This document shows positions 1 to 7,728 of a stretch of 64,000 bases of DNA, one piece after another. The position numbers and the translations under genes are program-made. Position 1 is the first letter of the stretch. Each line of letters opens with the position of its first letter. The stretch covers positions 3,570 to 67,569 of the forward strand of contig JAEZKU010000027.1 of assembly GCA_023436065.1 (NCBI GenBank), given 5' to 3'. The DNA comes from Bacillota bacterium (lineage in GTDB: Bacteria > Bacillota > Clostridia > Lachnospirales > Lachnospiraceae). The notes beneath the pieces were generated by a model. It did not search any database and was not told where the DNA came from. It saw nothing but the letters and a program-made list of their open reading frames with translations.

Positions 1-937
1 TATTAATTATGAGCCCTCTCAGATTGTGGTAAGCAATGGAGGTAAACATTCCTTAACAAACATTTTCGAAGCAATCTGTAATCCCGGTGATGAGGTAATC
101 ATCCTTACTCCCTATTGGCTGAGCTATCCGGAGATTGTTAAGCTTGCAGATGGCGTACCGGTATTTGTCAGAGGAGAAAAATCCAATCACTATAAGGTTA
201 CTGCGGCACAGATTGAAGCAGCCTGCACCGATAAGACAAAAGCATTGATTTTGAATTCTCCGAGCAACCCCTCGGGTATGATCTATACCAGAGAGGAATT
301 GGAAGCAATTGCCGAGGTTGCGGTAAGAAAGGATTTCTATGTGGTATCGGATGAGATGTATGAACATCTGATCTATGAGGGAGAGGCTGTCAGCATTGCA
401 TCCTTTAACGAAGAAATCTATAAGCGTACCATTACCTGCAGCGGAGTTGCCAAGAGCTATTCCATGACAGGCTGGAGAATCGGTTTTACCGGCTCCTCCA
501 AGGAGATCGCAAAGCTTATGAGCAGTGTTCAGAGCCATCAGACCTCCAATCCCAATTCCATTGCGCAGAAGGCTGCATATGAAGCGCTCGTTGGACCTCA
601 GGATTCCGTAAAGAAGATGCATGCAGAGTTTAAGAAGAGAAGAGATTATATGTATGAGAGAATTTGTGATATCAATTTAATCTCTGCTTTGAAGCCTCAA
701 GGAGCCTTTTATATGTTCGTCGATATCAGTCAGGTGCTGAATAAGACCTATAATGGTGAGAAGATTGGCGATGTAGATAAGCTGGCTAAGATCTTAATCG
801 AGGATTACAATGTGGCCGTCATACCCTGTGGTGATTTCGGTTTTGCAGATCATATTCGTCTGTCCTATGCAATCTCTATGGAACAGATTAAAAAGGGCTT
901 GGACAGAATAGAAGAGCTGGTTAATAAGTTAGCATAA
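1..937 (+). CDS. PLP-dependent class I aminotransferase (aspartate aminotransferase-like), 5' end cut by window
   Basis: The reading frame is already open at base 2, so about 80-90 N-terminal residues lie outside the window. The visible part has the fold-type I aminotransferase signatures: the PSNPSG motif, the VVSDEMYEHL stretch with the PLP-binding Asp, the SGVAKSYSMTGWRIGF segment whose Lys forms the Schiff base with PLP, and a C-terminal HIRLSYA with the Arg that binds the substrate carboxylate. This is the aspartate/aromatic aminotransferase subgroup, a cytosolic enzyme that transfers amino groups to 2-oxoglutarate. The exact substrate cannot be told. A strong terminator follows, so it is not co-transcribed with the next gene. 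Confidence 0.9.
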   Translation, partial: INYEPSQIVVSNGGKHSLTNIFEAICNPGDEVIILTPYWLSYPEIVKLADGVPVFVRGEKSNHYKVTAAQIEAACTDKTKALILNSPSNPSGMIYTREELEAIAEVAVRKDFYVVSDEMYEHLIYEGEAVSIASFNEEIYKRTITCSGVAKSYSMTGWRIGFTGSSKEIAKLMSSVQSHQTSNPNSIAQKAAYEALVGPQDSVKKMHAEFKKRRDYMYERICDINLISALKPQGAFYMFVDISQVLNKTYNGEKIGDVDKLAKILIEDYNVAVIPCGDFGFADHIRLSYAISMEQIKKGLDRIEELVNKLA

Positions 938-944
938 ATAGTTG

Positions 945-1014
945 GCTGTTGCAGTCAGTTTGCGGTACAGGAAGAATTTCTTGTATGAGTAAATGCCTGC
1001 AACAGCTTTTTTTT
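945..1014 (+). terminator. Rho-independent terminator after the aminotransferase
   Basis: GCTGTTGCAG (945-954) pairs with CTGCAACAGC (997-1006), followed directly by eight T. The loop holds a second hairpin (TACAGGAA with TTTCTTGTA). Confidence 0.85.
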
Positions 1015-1156
1015 GTGTAATATAAGCTGACACTTTATTCTTATTCTTAGTATATAATTGCCAAATATGGGTGGTTATGTTAAAATAGGGAAGCTTTATG
1101 CAGAAATCAGATGTTCTGTATCAGGTTTAACAATATTATGCATCAAGGAGAATAAC

Positions 1157-2239
1157 ATGAAAGCTTATATTAATCCTATTGCCACCGGTATCCTACTGTC
1201 ATTATTACTGATTTACCTTGCATTCATTCCATTGCTGATTCACCAGTATCGTCGTTATGGTGCGATTAAAGTACGCGGGAGCATTGTCATGTCTTCCTTT
1301 ATTGTCTATATGATCACAGCCTGGTTTATGACGGTCCTTCCTCTGCCCTCTATAGAAGCAGTAGAGAGTATGAAAGCGATACAGCCTAATTTCAGACCGT
1401 TTTTATTCATACATACCTTTCTGAGCAGTACGGACTTTTCCGTGGTCAGACCCGGAACCTGGCTGTATTCCTTAAAGAGTGCAAGCTTTTATACGGTAGC
1501 CTTTAATGTTGTATTAACCATCCCTTTTGGGGTTTACTTGAGACAGTATTTTAAGCTTACTTTGCCCTTTGTAGCATTGGGAGGTTTCCTATTAAGCTTT
1601 TTTTATGAGGCGACACAGCTTAGTGGTCTCTATGGGATATATCCTAAAGCTTATCGTTTTGCTGATGTAGATGACTTGATCATCAATACCCTGGGTGCGG
1701 TACTCGGATATTTTCTTGCCGGTTTCTTAAGCAGGTTTCTCCCGAACTTATCAAAAGATAAGCCTGTCGTGACAGGGGAAGCAAGCTTGTTTCGAAGAAT
1801 TCTTTCTTATATGGTAGATACTATTTTGATAGGGATCCTATTCGAAGTCACCCAGGCGGTGATCTATAGCTTAGGAATCCCCAAGGTCTATGATTTTCCT
1901 CTTTATCTGGCCTTTGAAGCGATTGTATTTTTGGTGCTTCCTATGCTTGGTAAGAGAAAACAGACTCCCGGCATGTATTTCTTAAAGCTCCATCTGACAG
2001 ATCATGTCGGACAACCTGCAAAAACCTCCGCTATATTACTTCATAATCTTTTGGTTGGAATGTTATATCATTTTGTTCGGGGAGTACATGATATATTGCC
2101 CGGAAACAACTGGATTTACCAGATCCTTCAGCTGTTTATTTTCCTTTGCTTTATGATTATGCTGATCAAAAGTATATCGAAAAGAAAGGTGTGTTATTTT
2201 TGGGAATCAAAGCTGAATGCATATATCAAGGTGTTCTAG
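1157..2239 (+). CDS. VanZ-like membrane protein with C-terminal RDD domain
   Basis: Polytopic membrane protein of about 360 residues. The N-terminal two thirds have the VanZ-like pattern of hydrophobic helices, including FLLSFFYEATQLSGLYG and FADVDDLIINTLGAVLGY, the conserved E-x-x-Q and D-V-D-D-x-x-x-N segments. From about residue 205 an RDD-type domain begins (RRILSYMVDTILIG, then a GKRKQTPGMYFLKL segment). The start at 1157 is chosen because AAGGAG lies six bases upstream; an upstream in-frame ATG at 1058 has no good ribosome binding site. Some VanZ proteins affect teicoplanin sensitivity, but most family members have no known role, so no resistance function is claimed. Confidence 0.8.
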   Translation: MKAYINPIATGILLSLLLIYLAFIPLLIHQYRRYGAIKVRGSIVMSSFIVYMITAWFMTVLPLPSIEAVESMKAIQPNFRPFLFIHTFLSSTDFSVVRPGTWLYSLKSASFYTVAFNVVLTIPFGVYLRQYFKLTLPFVALGGFLLSFFYEATQLSGLYGIYPKAYRFADVDDLIINTLGAVLGYFLAGFLSRFLPNLSKDKPVVTGEASLFRRILSYMVDTILIGILFEVTQAVIYSLGIPKVYDFPLYLAFEAIVFLVLPMLGKRKQTPGMYFLKLHLTDHVGQPAKTSAILLHNLLVGMLYHFVRGVHDILPGNNWIYQILQLFIFLCFMIMLIKSISKRKVCYFWESKLNAYIKVF

Positions 2240-2325
2240 TGTAAACTTTTCTGGATTAATTATCACTGTTATGATAGAATAAAAAAAACAATATTATGTA
2301 AATTTGTATGAAAGAGGGACATATC

Positions 2326-3132
2326 ATGGCACTTTTTGGATTTATCGGAGCCGGTAATATGGGCTATCCGTTGATTAAAGCAGCAATTAAAACCTTCGGT
2401 GTAGAGGAAGTAGTGTATACGGATGCATCAGCTGAACGCTGCAGCTATGTAAGAAAGGAGACCGGTGTCACAGCTCTTAAGGATAATCTGTCCGTAGTCT
2501 CACAGTGCAGCTTTCTGGTTCTGGCAGTCAAGCCACAGTTCTTTCCTTCGGTACTGAGCGAGATCAAGAATACGATCAAGAAGGAGCAAATTGTCATTTC
2601 CATAGCTGCGGGAATAACGAGTGAGACAATCCGAGAGAGCATAAACGATCAGGTCAGGATCGTCAGGGCAATGCCTAACACGCCTGCCATGGTTGAAAAA
2701 GGCATGACAGGGGTTTCCTTTGCCCAGGAACAATTCAGTCAGGAGGAAAGAACGACACTTGATCAATTTTTCTCTTCCTTCGGTAAATATGAGATTTTTG
2801 ATGAAAAGCTGATGAATGCCGTGGTTTGTGCGAATGGAAGTTCACCGGCCTATGTCTATATGTTTATTGAAGCCTTGGCGGACAGTGTCGTGAGTTACGG
2901 TATTCCAAGAGATAAGGCGTACACGCTGGCAGCACAGACGGTATTCGGTGCGGCTGCGATGGTGCTTGAGACCGGAGAGCATCCGGGTAAGCTTAAAGAC
3001 AATGTATGTTCACCGGGAGGTACGACAATTGCTGCGGTGAAGGCTTTAGAAGAATATGGTCTTCGCAATGCTGTGATGAAGGCCTCCGACGCTTGTTATG
3101 AAAAGGCGGAAGCCATGAGCCGTAAGAAATGA
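2326..3132 (+). CDS. proC: Pyrroline-5-carboxylate reductase
   Basis: Catalyses the last step of proline synthesis, NAD(P)H-dependent reduction of 1-pyrroline-5-carboxylate. The protein opens with a Rossmann dinucleotide site (FGFIGAGNMGYPL), has the VRAMPNTPAMV motif near residue 115, and the C-terminal SPGGTTIAAVKALEE signature of the family. Length (268 aa) is normal. Start chosen at 2326 (AGAGGG seven bases upstream, MALFGFIGAGNMG) rather than the ATG six codons earlier. It leads a same-strand series with the Nudix hydrolase, spoIIM and the recombinase. Confidence 0.95.
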   Translation: MALFGFIGAGNMGYPLIKAAIKTFGVEEVVYTDASAERCSYVRKETGVTALKDNLSVVSQCSFLVLAVKPQFFPSVLSEIKNTIKKEQIVISIAAGITSETIRESINDQVRIVRAMPNTPAMVEKGMTGVSFAQEQFSQEERTTLDQFFSSFGKYEIFDEKLMNAVVCANGSSPAYVYMFIEALADSVVSYGIPRDKAYTLAAQTVFGAAAMVLETGEHPGKLKDNVCSPGGTTIAAVKALEEYGLRNAVMKASDACYEKAEAMSRKK

Positions 3133-3174
3133 TGATTGTCGGTCGGATATCACAAGTAGATAAGGAGTATTAGT

Positions 3175-3708
3175 ATGAGTCCATATAAACGTTTGAAAAG
3201 AGATTTGGTTCAAAAGGGAAGTATCATAGATTTTTATAGGGACACCATTGAAATCAATGGTAAGAAGCAGACATCTTTTGATTTTATTAATCATAAAGGT
3301 GCTTCCGCCATGGTTCCTGTGGATCAGGACGGAAAAATTCTGATGGTTCGCCAGTATCGGAATGCGGTTGACAGCTACACGCTAGAAATCCCGGCAGGCG
3401 GACTGAATCCGGGAGAGGACAACTTAACCTGTGCCATTCGCGAATGTGAGGAGGAGACAGGTTATAAAGCAGGAGAAGTTCATCACCTGATCGATGTCTA
3501 TACGACAGTTGCCTTCAGTAATGAAAAAATCTGTATTTATTATACAACCGGAATTACCCAGACCAAACAGAACTTAGATGAGGATGAATTCGTTACGATT
3601 GAACATCACTCCTTAGAAGATCTGACAAAAATGATTTTGAACGGTGAAATCCTGGATGCAAAGACAGTTGCGGCTATCCTTGCATATAAGACGAAGGTGG
3701 GACTATAA
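3175..3708 (+). CDS. Nudix hydrolase, ADP-ribose pyrophosphatase type
   Basis: 177 aa. Contains a complete Nudix box, GLNPGED...REC EEETGY (G-x5-E-x7-R-E-U-x-E-E-x-G-U), starting near residue 80, which binds the divalent metal and the pyrophosphate. The preceding VRQYRNAVDSYTLEIPAGG segment is typical of ADP-sugar/ADP-ribose pyrophosphatases (NudF/YqkG group), which hydrolyse ADP-ribose to AMP and ribose 5-phosphate. AAGGAG precedes the ATG. The gene sits 42 bases after proC. The precise substrate is inferred from family only. Confidence 0.88.
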   Translation: MSPYKRLKRDLVQKGSIIDFYRDTIEINGKKQTSFDFINHKGASAMVPVDQDGKILMVRQYRNAVDSYTLEIPAGGLNPGEDNLTCAIRECEEETGYKAGEVHHLIDVYTTVAFSNEKICIYYTTGITQTKQNLDEDEFVTIEHHSLEDLTKMILNGEILDAKTVAAILAYKTKVGL

Positions 3709-3801
3709 ACCATAAAATTAAGAAGTTTCTGTAAAGCTTGTTCTATTCTGTGTTCCCGGACATATCTATGAATCAGAGGAAAAGGATGGGCAGGCTGAGA
3801 A

Positions 3802-4416
3802 ATGAAGCAGCTTAAATTACAACTTAATCGTCTGAATGTGGTTCAGATAGCAGTGTTTTTATTGATTTTTGGACTATTCATCGGTATATTATGTGCCAAT
3901 GTGTTCCGTGCCAATTTCGCCGAACGTCTGATGCAATATGAAAACAGTGTATTTGCAGAGATTGTAGATAACGATATTAATTATCCGGGATTATTCCGTT
4001 ATGTACTTGGGAATAATTTTAATGATTTTATCGTGTTCTGGCTGTTATGTGTCACAATTCTCGGCATTCCATATATTGCTTTGAGAATCATTTCCTTCGG
4101 CTTTTTTGCAGGATTTTTCATCTCAGCGGTGACCATGCAGTATGGTGCTAAGGGATTGGTGCTTGTTTTGGTCTATTGTTTCCCTCACGGACTATTATAT
4201 CTGCCGATTATGATCATCAGCCTGTATAAAGGCTTTATCATGTGCAGAGATATTTATCAGTCTGAGCATACATCACTCGGGAGTGTACTCAGACCAATCA
4301 GGGCGAATCTGATCACAATCCTGATACTTGCGATAGCCCTTGTATTCGCAAGCTTTCTGGAAGCTTATCCGGGTGCTTATTTCTTAAAGAAAGCATTAGC
4401 CTTATTTGTATCATGA
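3802..4416 (+). CDS. spoIIM: Stage II sporulation protein M
   Basis: 204-aa polytopic membrane protein with the SpoIIM/DUF95 pattern: a first helix (VVQIAVFLLIFGLFIGILCA), a LGNNFNDFIVFWLL segment, a glycine-rich helix GFFAGFFISAV and the PHGLLYLP motif. In Bacillus, SpoIIM with SpoIID and SpoIIP forms the engulfment machine of the forespore. Finding it supports a spore-forming host. It is followed after 25 bases by the XerD-like gene, the same order as spoIIM-ripX in Bacillus. The ribosome binding site at 3802 is weak. Confidence 0.92.
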   Translation: MKQLKLQLNRLNVVQIAVFLLIFGLFIGILCANVFRANFAERLMQYENSVFAEIVDNDINYPGLFRYVLGNNFNDFIVFWLLCVTILGIPYIALRIISFGFFAGFFISAVTMQYGAKGLVLVLVYCFPHGLLYLPIMIISLYKGFIMCRDIYQSEHTSLGSVLRPIRANLITILILAIALVFASFLEAYPGAYFLKKALALFVS

Positions 4417-4441
4417 GGCTGGAAGATAAAGGAGGTAGGAG

Positions 4442-5317
4442 ATGGAACAGTATATCAATGATTTCATTACGTACTTACAGGATGTGAAGCATTCGTCAAG
4501 AAATACCCTGCAGGCTTATCAGAATGATTTGAAGAAGCTGGTACAGTTTCTGAATAAACTGAATATCAATTCTGTCAATAAAATCAGCGAAACCAATCTG
4601 AATTCTTATATTCTGACTCTGGAGAAGGATGGATTATCCCCTGCCTCTGTATCGAGGAATATTGCGGCGATGAAGGCTTTTCTGTTATATCTGATTAAGC
4701 ATGGAATCATCACAGGAGACCCTTCGGAGAGAATACGTCCACCAAAGGTTCAGAAAAAATCCCCGCAAATCCTGGAGGCAGGTCTTGTGGATCAGCTTTT
4801 GGTCCAGCCGGATCTGACAACCAAGAAGGGGATTAGAGACAGGGCTATCCTTGAACTTTTATATGCAACCGGTATCAAGGTTTCAGAATTGATTGCAATG
4901 AAAGTAACAGATATTAATCTGACCGGAAGATATATCACCTGTGGAGAACGAAGGGAACGAAATATTCCGTTCGGTAAGACAGCAAAAAATGCTCTTCAGG
5001 ATTATCTGAAGATCCGGAGCACTGCTTTTGATAAGAAGAATAGTGATATATTATTTTTGAACTCCTCCGGTGATCAGCTGACGAGACAGGGGTTATGGAA
5101 GATATTGAAATCCTATGCAAAGCTTGTCGGGATGACTCAGATTAATCCGAATGCCATACGGCATTCCTTTGCAGCGCATTTACTGGAGAATGGGGCAGAC
5201 CTAGGCAGTGTCCAGGAATTTCTCGGTCATGCGGATATCACGACAACCCAGCTTTATCTGACGCATTCCTTCAAGAACAGCAGAGAGGTTTATATGAATT
5301 CGCACCCCAGGGCTTAA
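4442..5317 (+). CDS. XerD-family tyrosine recombinase with substituted active site
   Basis: 291 aa, normal length, with an N-terminal SAM-like DNA-binding domain (residues 1-90) and a C-terminal catalytic domain. Its position after spoIIM matches XerD/RipX, which with XerC resolves chromosome dimers at dif. Measured against the six XerD catalytic residues, the first Arg is Lys146 (ATGIKVSEL in place of TGLRVSEL), the beta-hairpin Lys position is Gly168 (CGERRER in place of GKGNKER), and the His of H-x-x-R is Asn237 (NAIRHSF). Arg240, His263 and the nucleophile Tyr272 remain, at the spacings expected of XerD. The reading frame is intact, so this is not simple decay. The usual recombinase activity is therefore uncertain. 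A good AGGAGGT-like site precedes the ATG. Confidence 0.85.
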   Translation: MEQYINDFITYLQDVKHSSRNTLQAYQNDLKKLVQFLNKLNINSVNKISETNLNSYILTLEKDGLSPASVSRNIAAMKAFLLYLIKHGIITGDPSERIRPPKVQKKSPQILEAGLVDQLLVQPDLTTKKGIRDRAILELLYATGIKVSELIAMKVTDINLTGRYITCGERRERNIPFGKTAKNALQDYLKIRSTAFDKKNSDILFLNSSGDQLTRQGLWKILKSYAKLVGMTQINPNAIRHSFAAHLLENGADLGSVQEFLGHADITTTQLYLTHSFKNSREVYMNSHPRA

Positions 5318-5361
5318 AGTGTAAAGCTATTTAGAAATTGCTTAGTTTCTCCTAATAAAGA

Positions 5362-5408
5362 GAAGCTCATAATGAATTCTATTGAAATTCATTATGAGCT
5401 TCTTATTT
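5362..5408. terminator. Bidirectional terminator between converging genes
   Basis: A 17-bp near-perfect stem (GAAGCTCATAATGAATT, 5362-5378, with its complement 5386-5402) with A-rich sequence on the left and T-rich on the right. It separates the XerD-like gene (plus) from the GNAT gene (minus) and can serve both strands. Confidence 0.85.
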
Positions 5409-5444
5409 ATGTGATGATTGCCAATTCTATGTATCTAATAGTTC

Positions 5445-5864
5445 TTAACGGTTTCCTTTATATCTCATTAGATTTGTGAGGTCTTTGAGCTTTTCAAAAC
5501 CGAGCTTTTCGTAGAAATCCACATTGTGATCGCGGCAATACAGCTCAAGGCGCTCAACATCTTTGAAATTCTCGTGATTTACAGTGTTTTCAACGATTAA
5601 TCTTCCAAAGCCCTGACCCCTGTAATCTGCTGCGACAATCACATCATAGATAAAGGCCCGGTAGACATGATCCGAAAGGACTCTGTTAAAGGCGATGATT
5701 TTTCCGTTGCTTTTATCGATAGCAGCACAGGTCCAGCTGTTCTTCAGCATTACACTCAGATCCTCGGCTTTTCTGTCTACAGCCCACGGAGCATCCTGAA
5801 ACAGTCTTAATAAATCGGGGATATGCTCATCGGAAAGCTGATAAATTAATTCATATTCTGTCAT
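5445..5864 (-). CDS. GNAT-family N-acetyltransferase
   Basis: 139 aa when started at 5864, where GAGG lies eight bases upstream of ATG; an ATG 11 codons earlier is in frame but poorly placed. The acetyl-CoA binding motif A of GNAT enzymes is clear (DVIVAADYRGQGFGRLIVE, with the R/Q-x-x-G-x-G/A core) and it is followed by YCRDHNVDFYEKLGFEKL, the usual C-terminal part. The acceptor substrate is unknown. It lies 40 bases downstream of the DAHP synthase gene on the same strand and is probably read from the same promoter. Confidence 0.82.
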   Translation of the reverse strand: MTEYELIYQLSDEHIPDLLRLFQDAPWAVDRKAEDLSVMLKNSWTCAAIDKSNGKIIAFNRVLSDHVYRAFIYDVIVAADYRGQGFGRLIVENTVNHENFKDVERLELYCRDHNVDFYEKLGFEKLKDLTNLMRYKGNR

Positions 5865-5904
5865 CCTATTTTCCTCATTTCTGCACACATAAAGCAACTT
5901 ATGG

Positions 5905-6933
5905 CTAAATACTGTCAGCGATGGTATAGATCAATTTCTCGGATTCTTCCCAGCCCAGGCAGGGATCAGTAATGGATTTTCCATAGATATGATCATGTAC
6001 CTTCTGGCTTCCGCCTTCAATATAGCTTTCAATCATGACACCCTTGACCATACCGGCTATATCTGCTGATAATCTTCGGCTGTGAAGAACCTCTTTTACG
6101 ATACGGATCTGCTCTAAGTATTGCTTGTTGGAATTCGCGTGGTTCGCATCCACAATGATGGCAGGATTGACAAGATCACGCTCATTGTACATGGACACCA
6201 ATAGATTTAAGTCCTCATAATGATAATTCGGAATGGATTGTCCATGCTTATTGACTGCACCTCTTAAAATGGTATGAGCAAGAGGGTTACCGGAGGTCTG
6301 TACTTCCCAGGTACGGTATAGGAAGGTATGACTTGCCTGGGCAGCGACAACGGAATTCAACATAACTGAAAAATCACCACTGGTCGGGTTCTTCATACCT
6401 GCAGGAACATCCATACCACTGATTGTAAGCCGGTGCTGCTGGTCCTCAACAGAACGGGCACCAACTGCAACGTAGGAGAGGATATCCTCAACATACGGCC
6501 AGTTCTCGGGATAGAGCATCTCATCTGCTGCGGTGAGCCCGCTTTCAGCAATTGCACGTAGATGCATCTTTCTCATGGCGATCAGCCCCTCCTGAAGATC
6601 GGGTTCCTTCTCGGGATCGGGTTGATGTACGATACCCTTATAGCCCTCACCGGTGGTTCTGGGTTTATTTGTATAGATTCGGGGGATCAGTATCACCTTA
6701 TCCTTAACCTTTTCCTGTACATTTGCTAATCGGGAGATATAATCACAAACCGCATCCTCATTGTCAGCGGAACAGGGTCCGATAATTACCAAAAATTTAT
6801 TGGATGATCCGGTAATGATATCTTTGATCTGCTTGTCCCTGTCTTTCTTACGGAGAACATCTCTTGCAGGCATGGGATATGCTTTCACCAACTCCTCTGG
6901 AGAAATCACTTCTTTCAAAAATTTAAAACTCAT
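5905..6933 (-). CDS. aroF: 3-deoxy-7-phosphoheptulonate synthase, class I (AroFGH type)
   Basis: 342 aa. Condenses phosphoenolpyruvate and erythrose 4-phosphate in the first step of the shikimate pathway. Family landmarks: IIGPCSADN near residue 50 with the metal-binding Cys, RIYTNKPRTTGEGYKG (PEP/E4P binding), ARSVEDQQHR, DANHANS and the C-terminal ESYIEGGSQ with DPCLGWEES. This is the class I-alpha type known from AroF/G/H of enteric bacteria; which aromatic amino acid inhibits it cannot be read from sequence. GGGAGG precedes the start and a consensus promoter lies just upstream, with only a short leader and so no room for a T-box. Confidence 0.95.
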   Translation of the reverse strand: MSFKFLKEVISPEELVKAYPMPARDVLRKKDRDKQIKDIITGSSNKFLVIIGPCSADNEDAVCDYISRLANVQEKVKDKVILIPRIYTNKPRTTGEGYKGIVHQPDPEKEPDLQEGLIAMRKMHLRAIAESGLTAADEMLYPENWPYVEDILSYVAVGARSVEDQQHRLTISGMDVPAGMKNPTSGDFSVMLNSVVAAQASHTFLYRTWEVQTSGNPLAHTILRGAVNKHGQSIPNYHYEDLNLLVSMYNERDLVNPAIIVDANHANSNKQYLEQIRIVKEVLHSRRLSADIAGMVKGVMIESYIEGGSQKVHDHIYGKSITDPCLGWEESEKLIYTIADSI

Positions 6934-6964
6934 AGCCTAAGCCTCCCATATTTTATGTTGATTT

Positions 6965-6993
6965 ATTGTATCCTTTTTTATGTGCTACGTCAA
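6965..6993 (-). promoter_or_regulatory. Vegetative promoter for the DAHP synthase gene
   Basis: On the minus strand TTGACG (6988-6993) is followed after exactly 17 bases by TACAAT (6965-6970), a close match to the sigma-A consensus. The predicted leader is only about 25-30 nt. Confidence 0.8.
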
Positions 6994-7021
6994 TCATATA
7001 ATCAAAATTATGCATAAATTT

Positions 7022-7474
7022 TCATTTCAGAATTTTTTCTAAGCATACAGACTCGGATTTATTATGATAACTGCCATAAGACTCAATCCTATAGTAACCA
7101 TTCCTTAAGTAAAACTGTACAGCCTTAGTGTTACAGCTTCTGGTCGAAAGAATTATTCTTTTATAGCAGTATTCCATTGCTTTGTTTTCTAAATAGTGAA
7201 GCAAAGAAGTTCCAATACCCATGGATTTTGTTCTTGTATACATGCGTTTCAGTTCAGCAGTATCATCAGAGATTTCTCTAAAAGCACCGCATCCGACAGG
7301 AATACCGTGGTCTCGCACTACAACAAAAACGGATCTTTTATGATCCATATCGGAGTAATCAAAGCTGCCGCGGCCATCATCACCGGTAATCATCTTTAGC
7401 TCCTCTGACAATTCACATATTAATTCTTTTGCGTCCTCAGACTGAACATCTTCCAACTCAAACGTAAGTTGCAT
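7022..7474 (-). CDS. GNAT-family N-acetyltransferase
   Basis: 150 aa. Shows the GNAT fold order: an N-terminal beta/alpha half, the central VVVRDHGIPVGCGAFREI strand pair, the acetyl-CoA loop RTKSMGIGTSLLHYLE, and C-terminal AVQFYLRNGYYRIESYG. The short KRMYTRTKS...GIG segment is typical of small-molecule or amino-acid acetyltransferases, but the substrate is not known. TAGGAG lies ahead of the start. It is separated from aroF by that gene's promoter and so is probably its own transcript. Confidence 0.8.
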   Translation of the reverse strand: MQLTFELEDVQSEDAKELICELSEELKMITGDDGRGSFDYSDMDHKRSVFVVVRDHGIPVGCGAFREISDDTAELKRMYTRTKSMGIGTSLLHYLENKAMEYCYKRIILSTRSCNTKAVQFYLRNGYYRIESYGSYHNKSESVCLEKILK

Positions 7475-7489
7475 CGTTTTCTCCTATTT

Positions 7490-7509
7490 ATATTTATTCA
7501 AATAAATAT
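7490..7509. repeat. Perfect AT-rich inverted repeat before the GNAT start
   Basis: ATATTTATT-CA-AATAAATAT, a 9-2-9 palindrome just upstream of the ribosome binding site of the minus-strand GNAT gene. It could be an operator or a weak mRNA hairpin; its AT-only composition makes chance a real possibility. Confidence 0.4.
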
Positions 7510-7728
7510 ATGTATTTTAATAAAAATGCGTATTAACATTGTTACATTATATCGCAGTAGCCAGGATTTCTCAACCTCATCTTCAAATCATAAGGATTTA
7601 GCGAATAATCTCGAAAATTTCAGACATAAGGGATAGGTTTTTCTGAGAATTTGGTATATAATAGGACTATTACATTTAGAAAAATAAGGTAGTGTAACAT
7701 AGAATGACGGAAAGGCGTGGTAAAAATT

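Noticed and set aside
1157..2239. VanZ-like gene as glycopeptide resistance
   Set aside because: No other van gene is present and most VanZ-domain proteins have no link to resistance.
4442..5317. The tyrosine recombinase as an integrase of a mobile element
   Set aside because: It keeps the spoIIM-xerD order of chromosomes, has XerD length, and no phage, transposon or attachment-site feature is near.
6934..6993. T-box or attenuator ahead of the DAHP synthase gene
   Set aside because: The promoter leaves a leader of less than about 35 nt, too short for a T-box or leader peptide.
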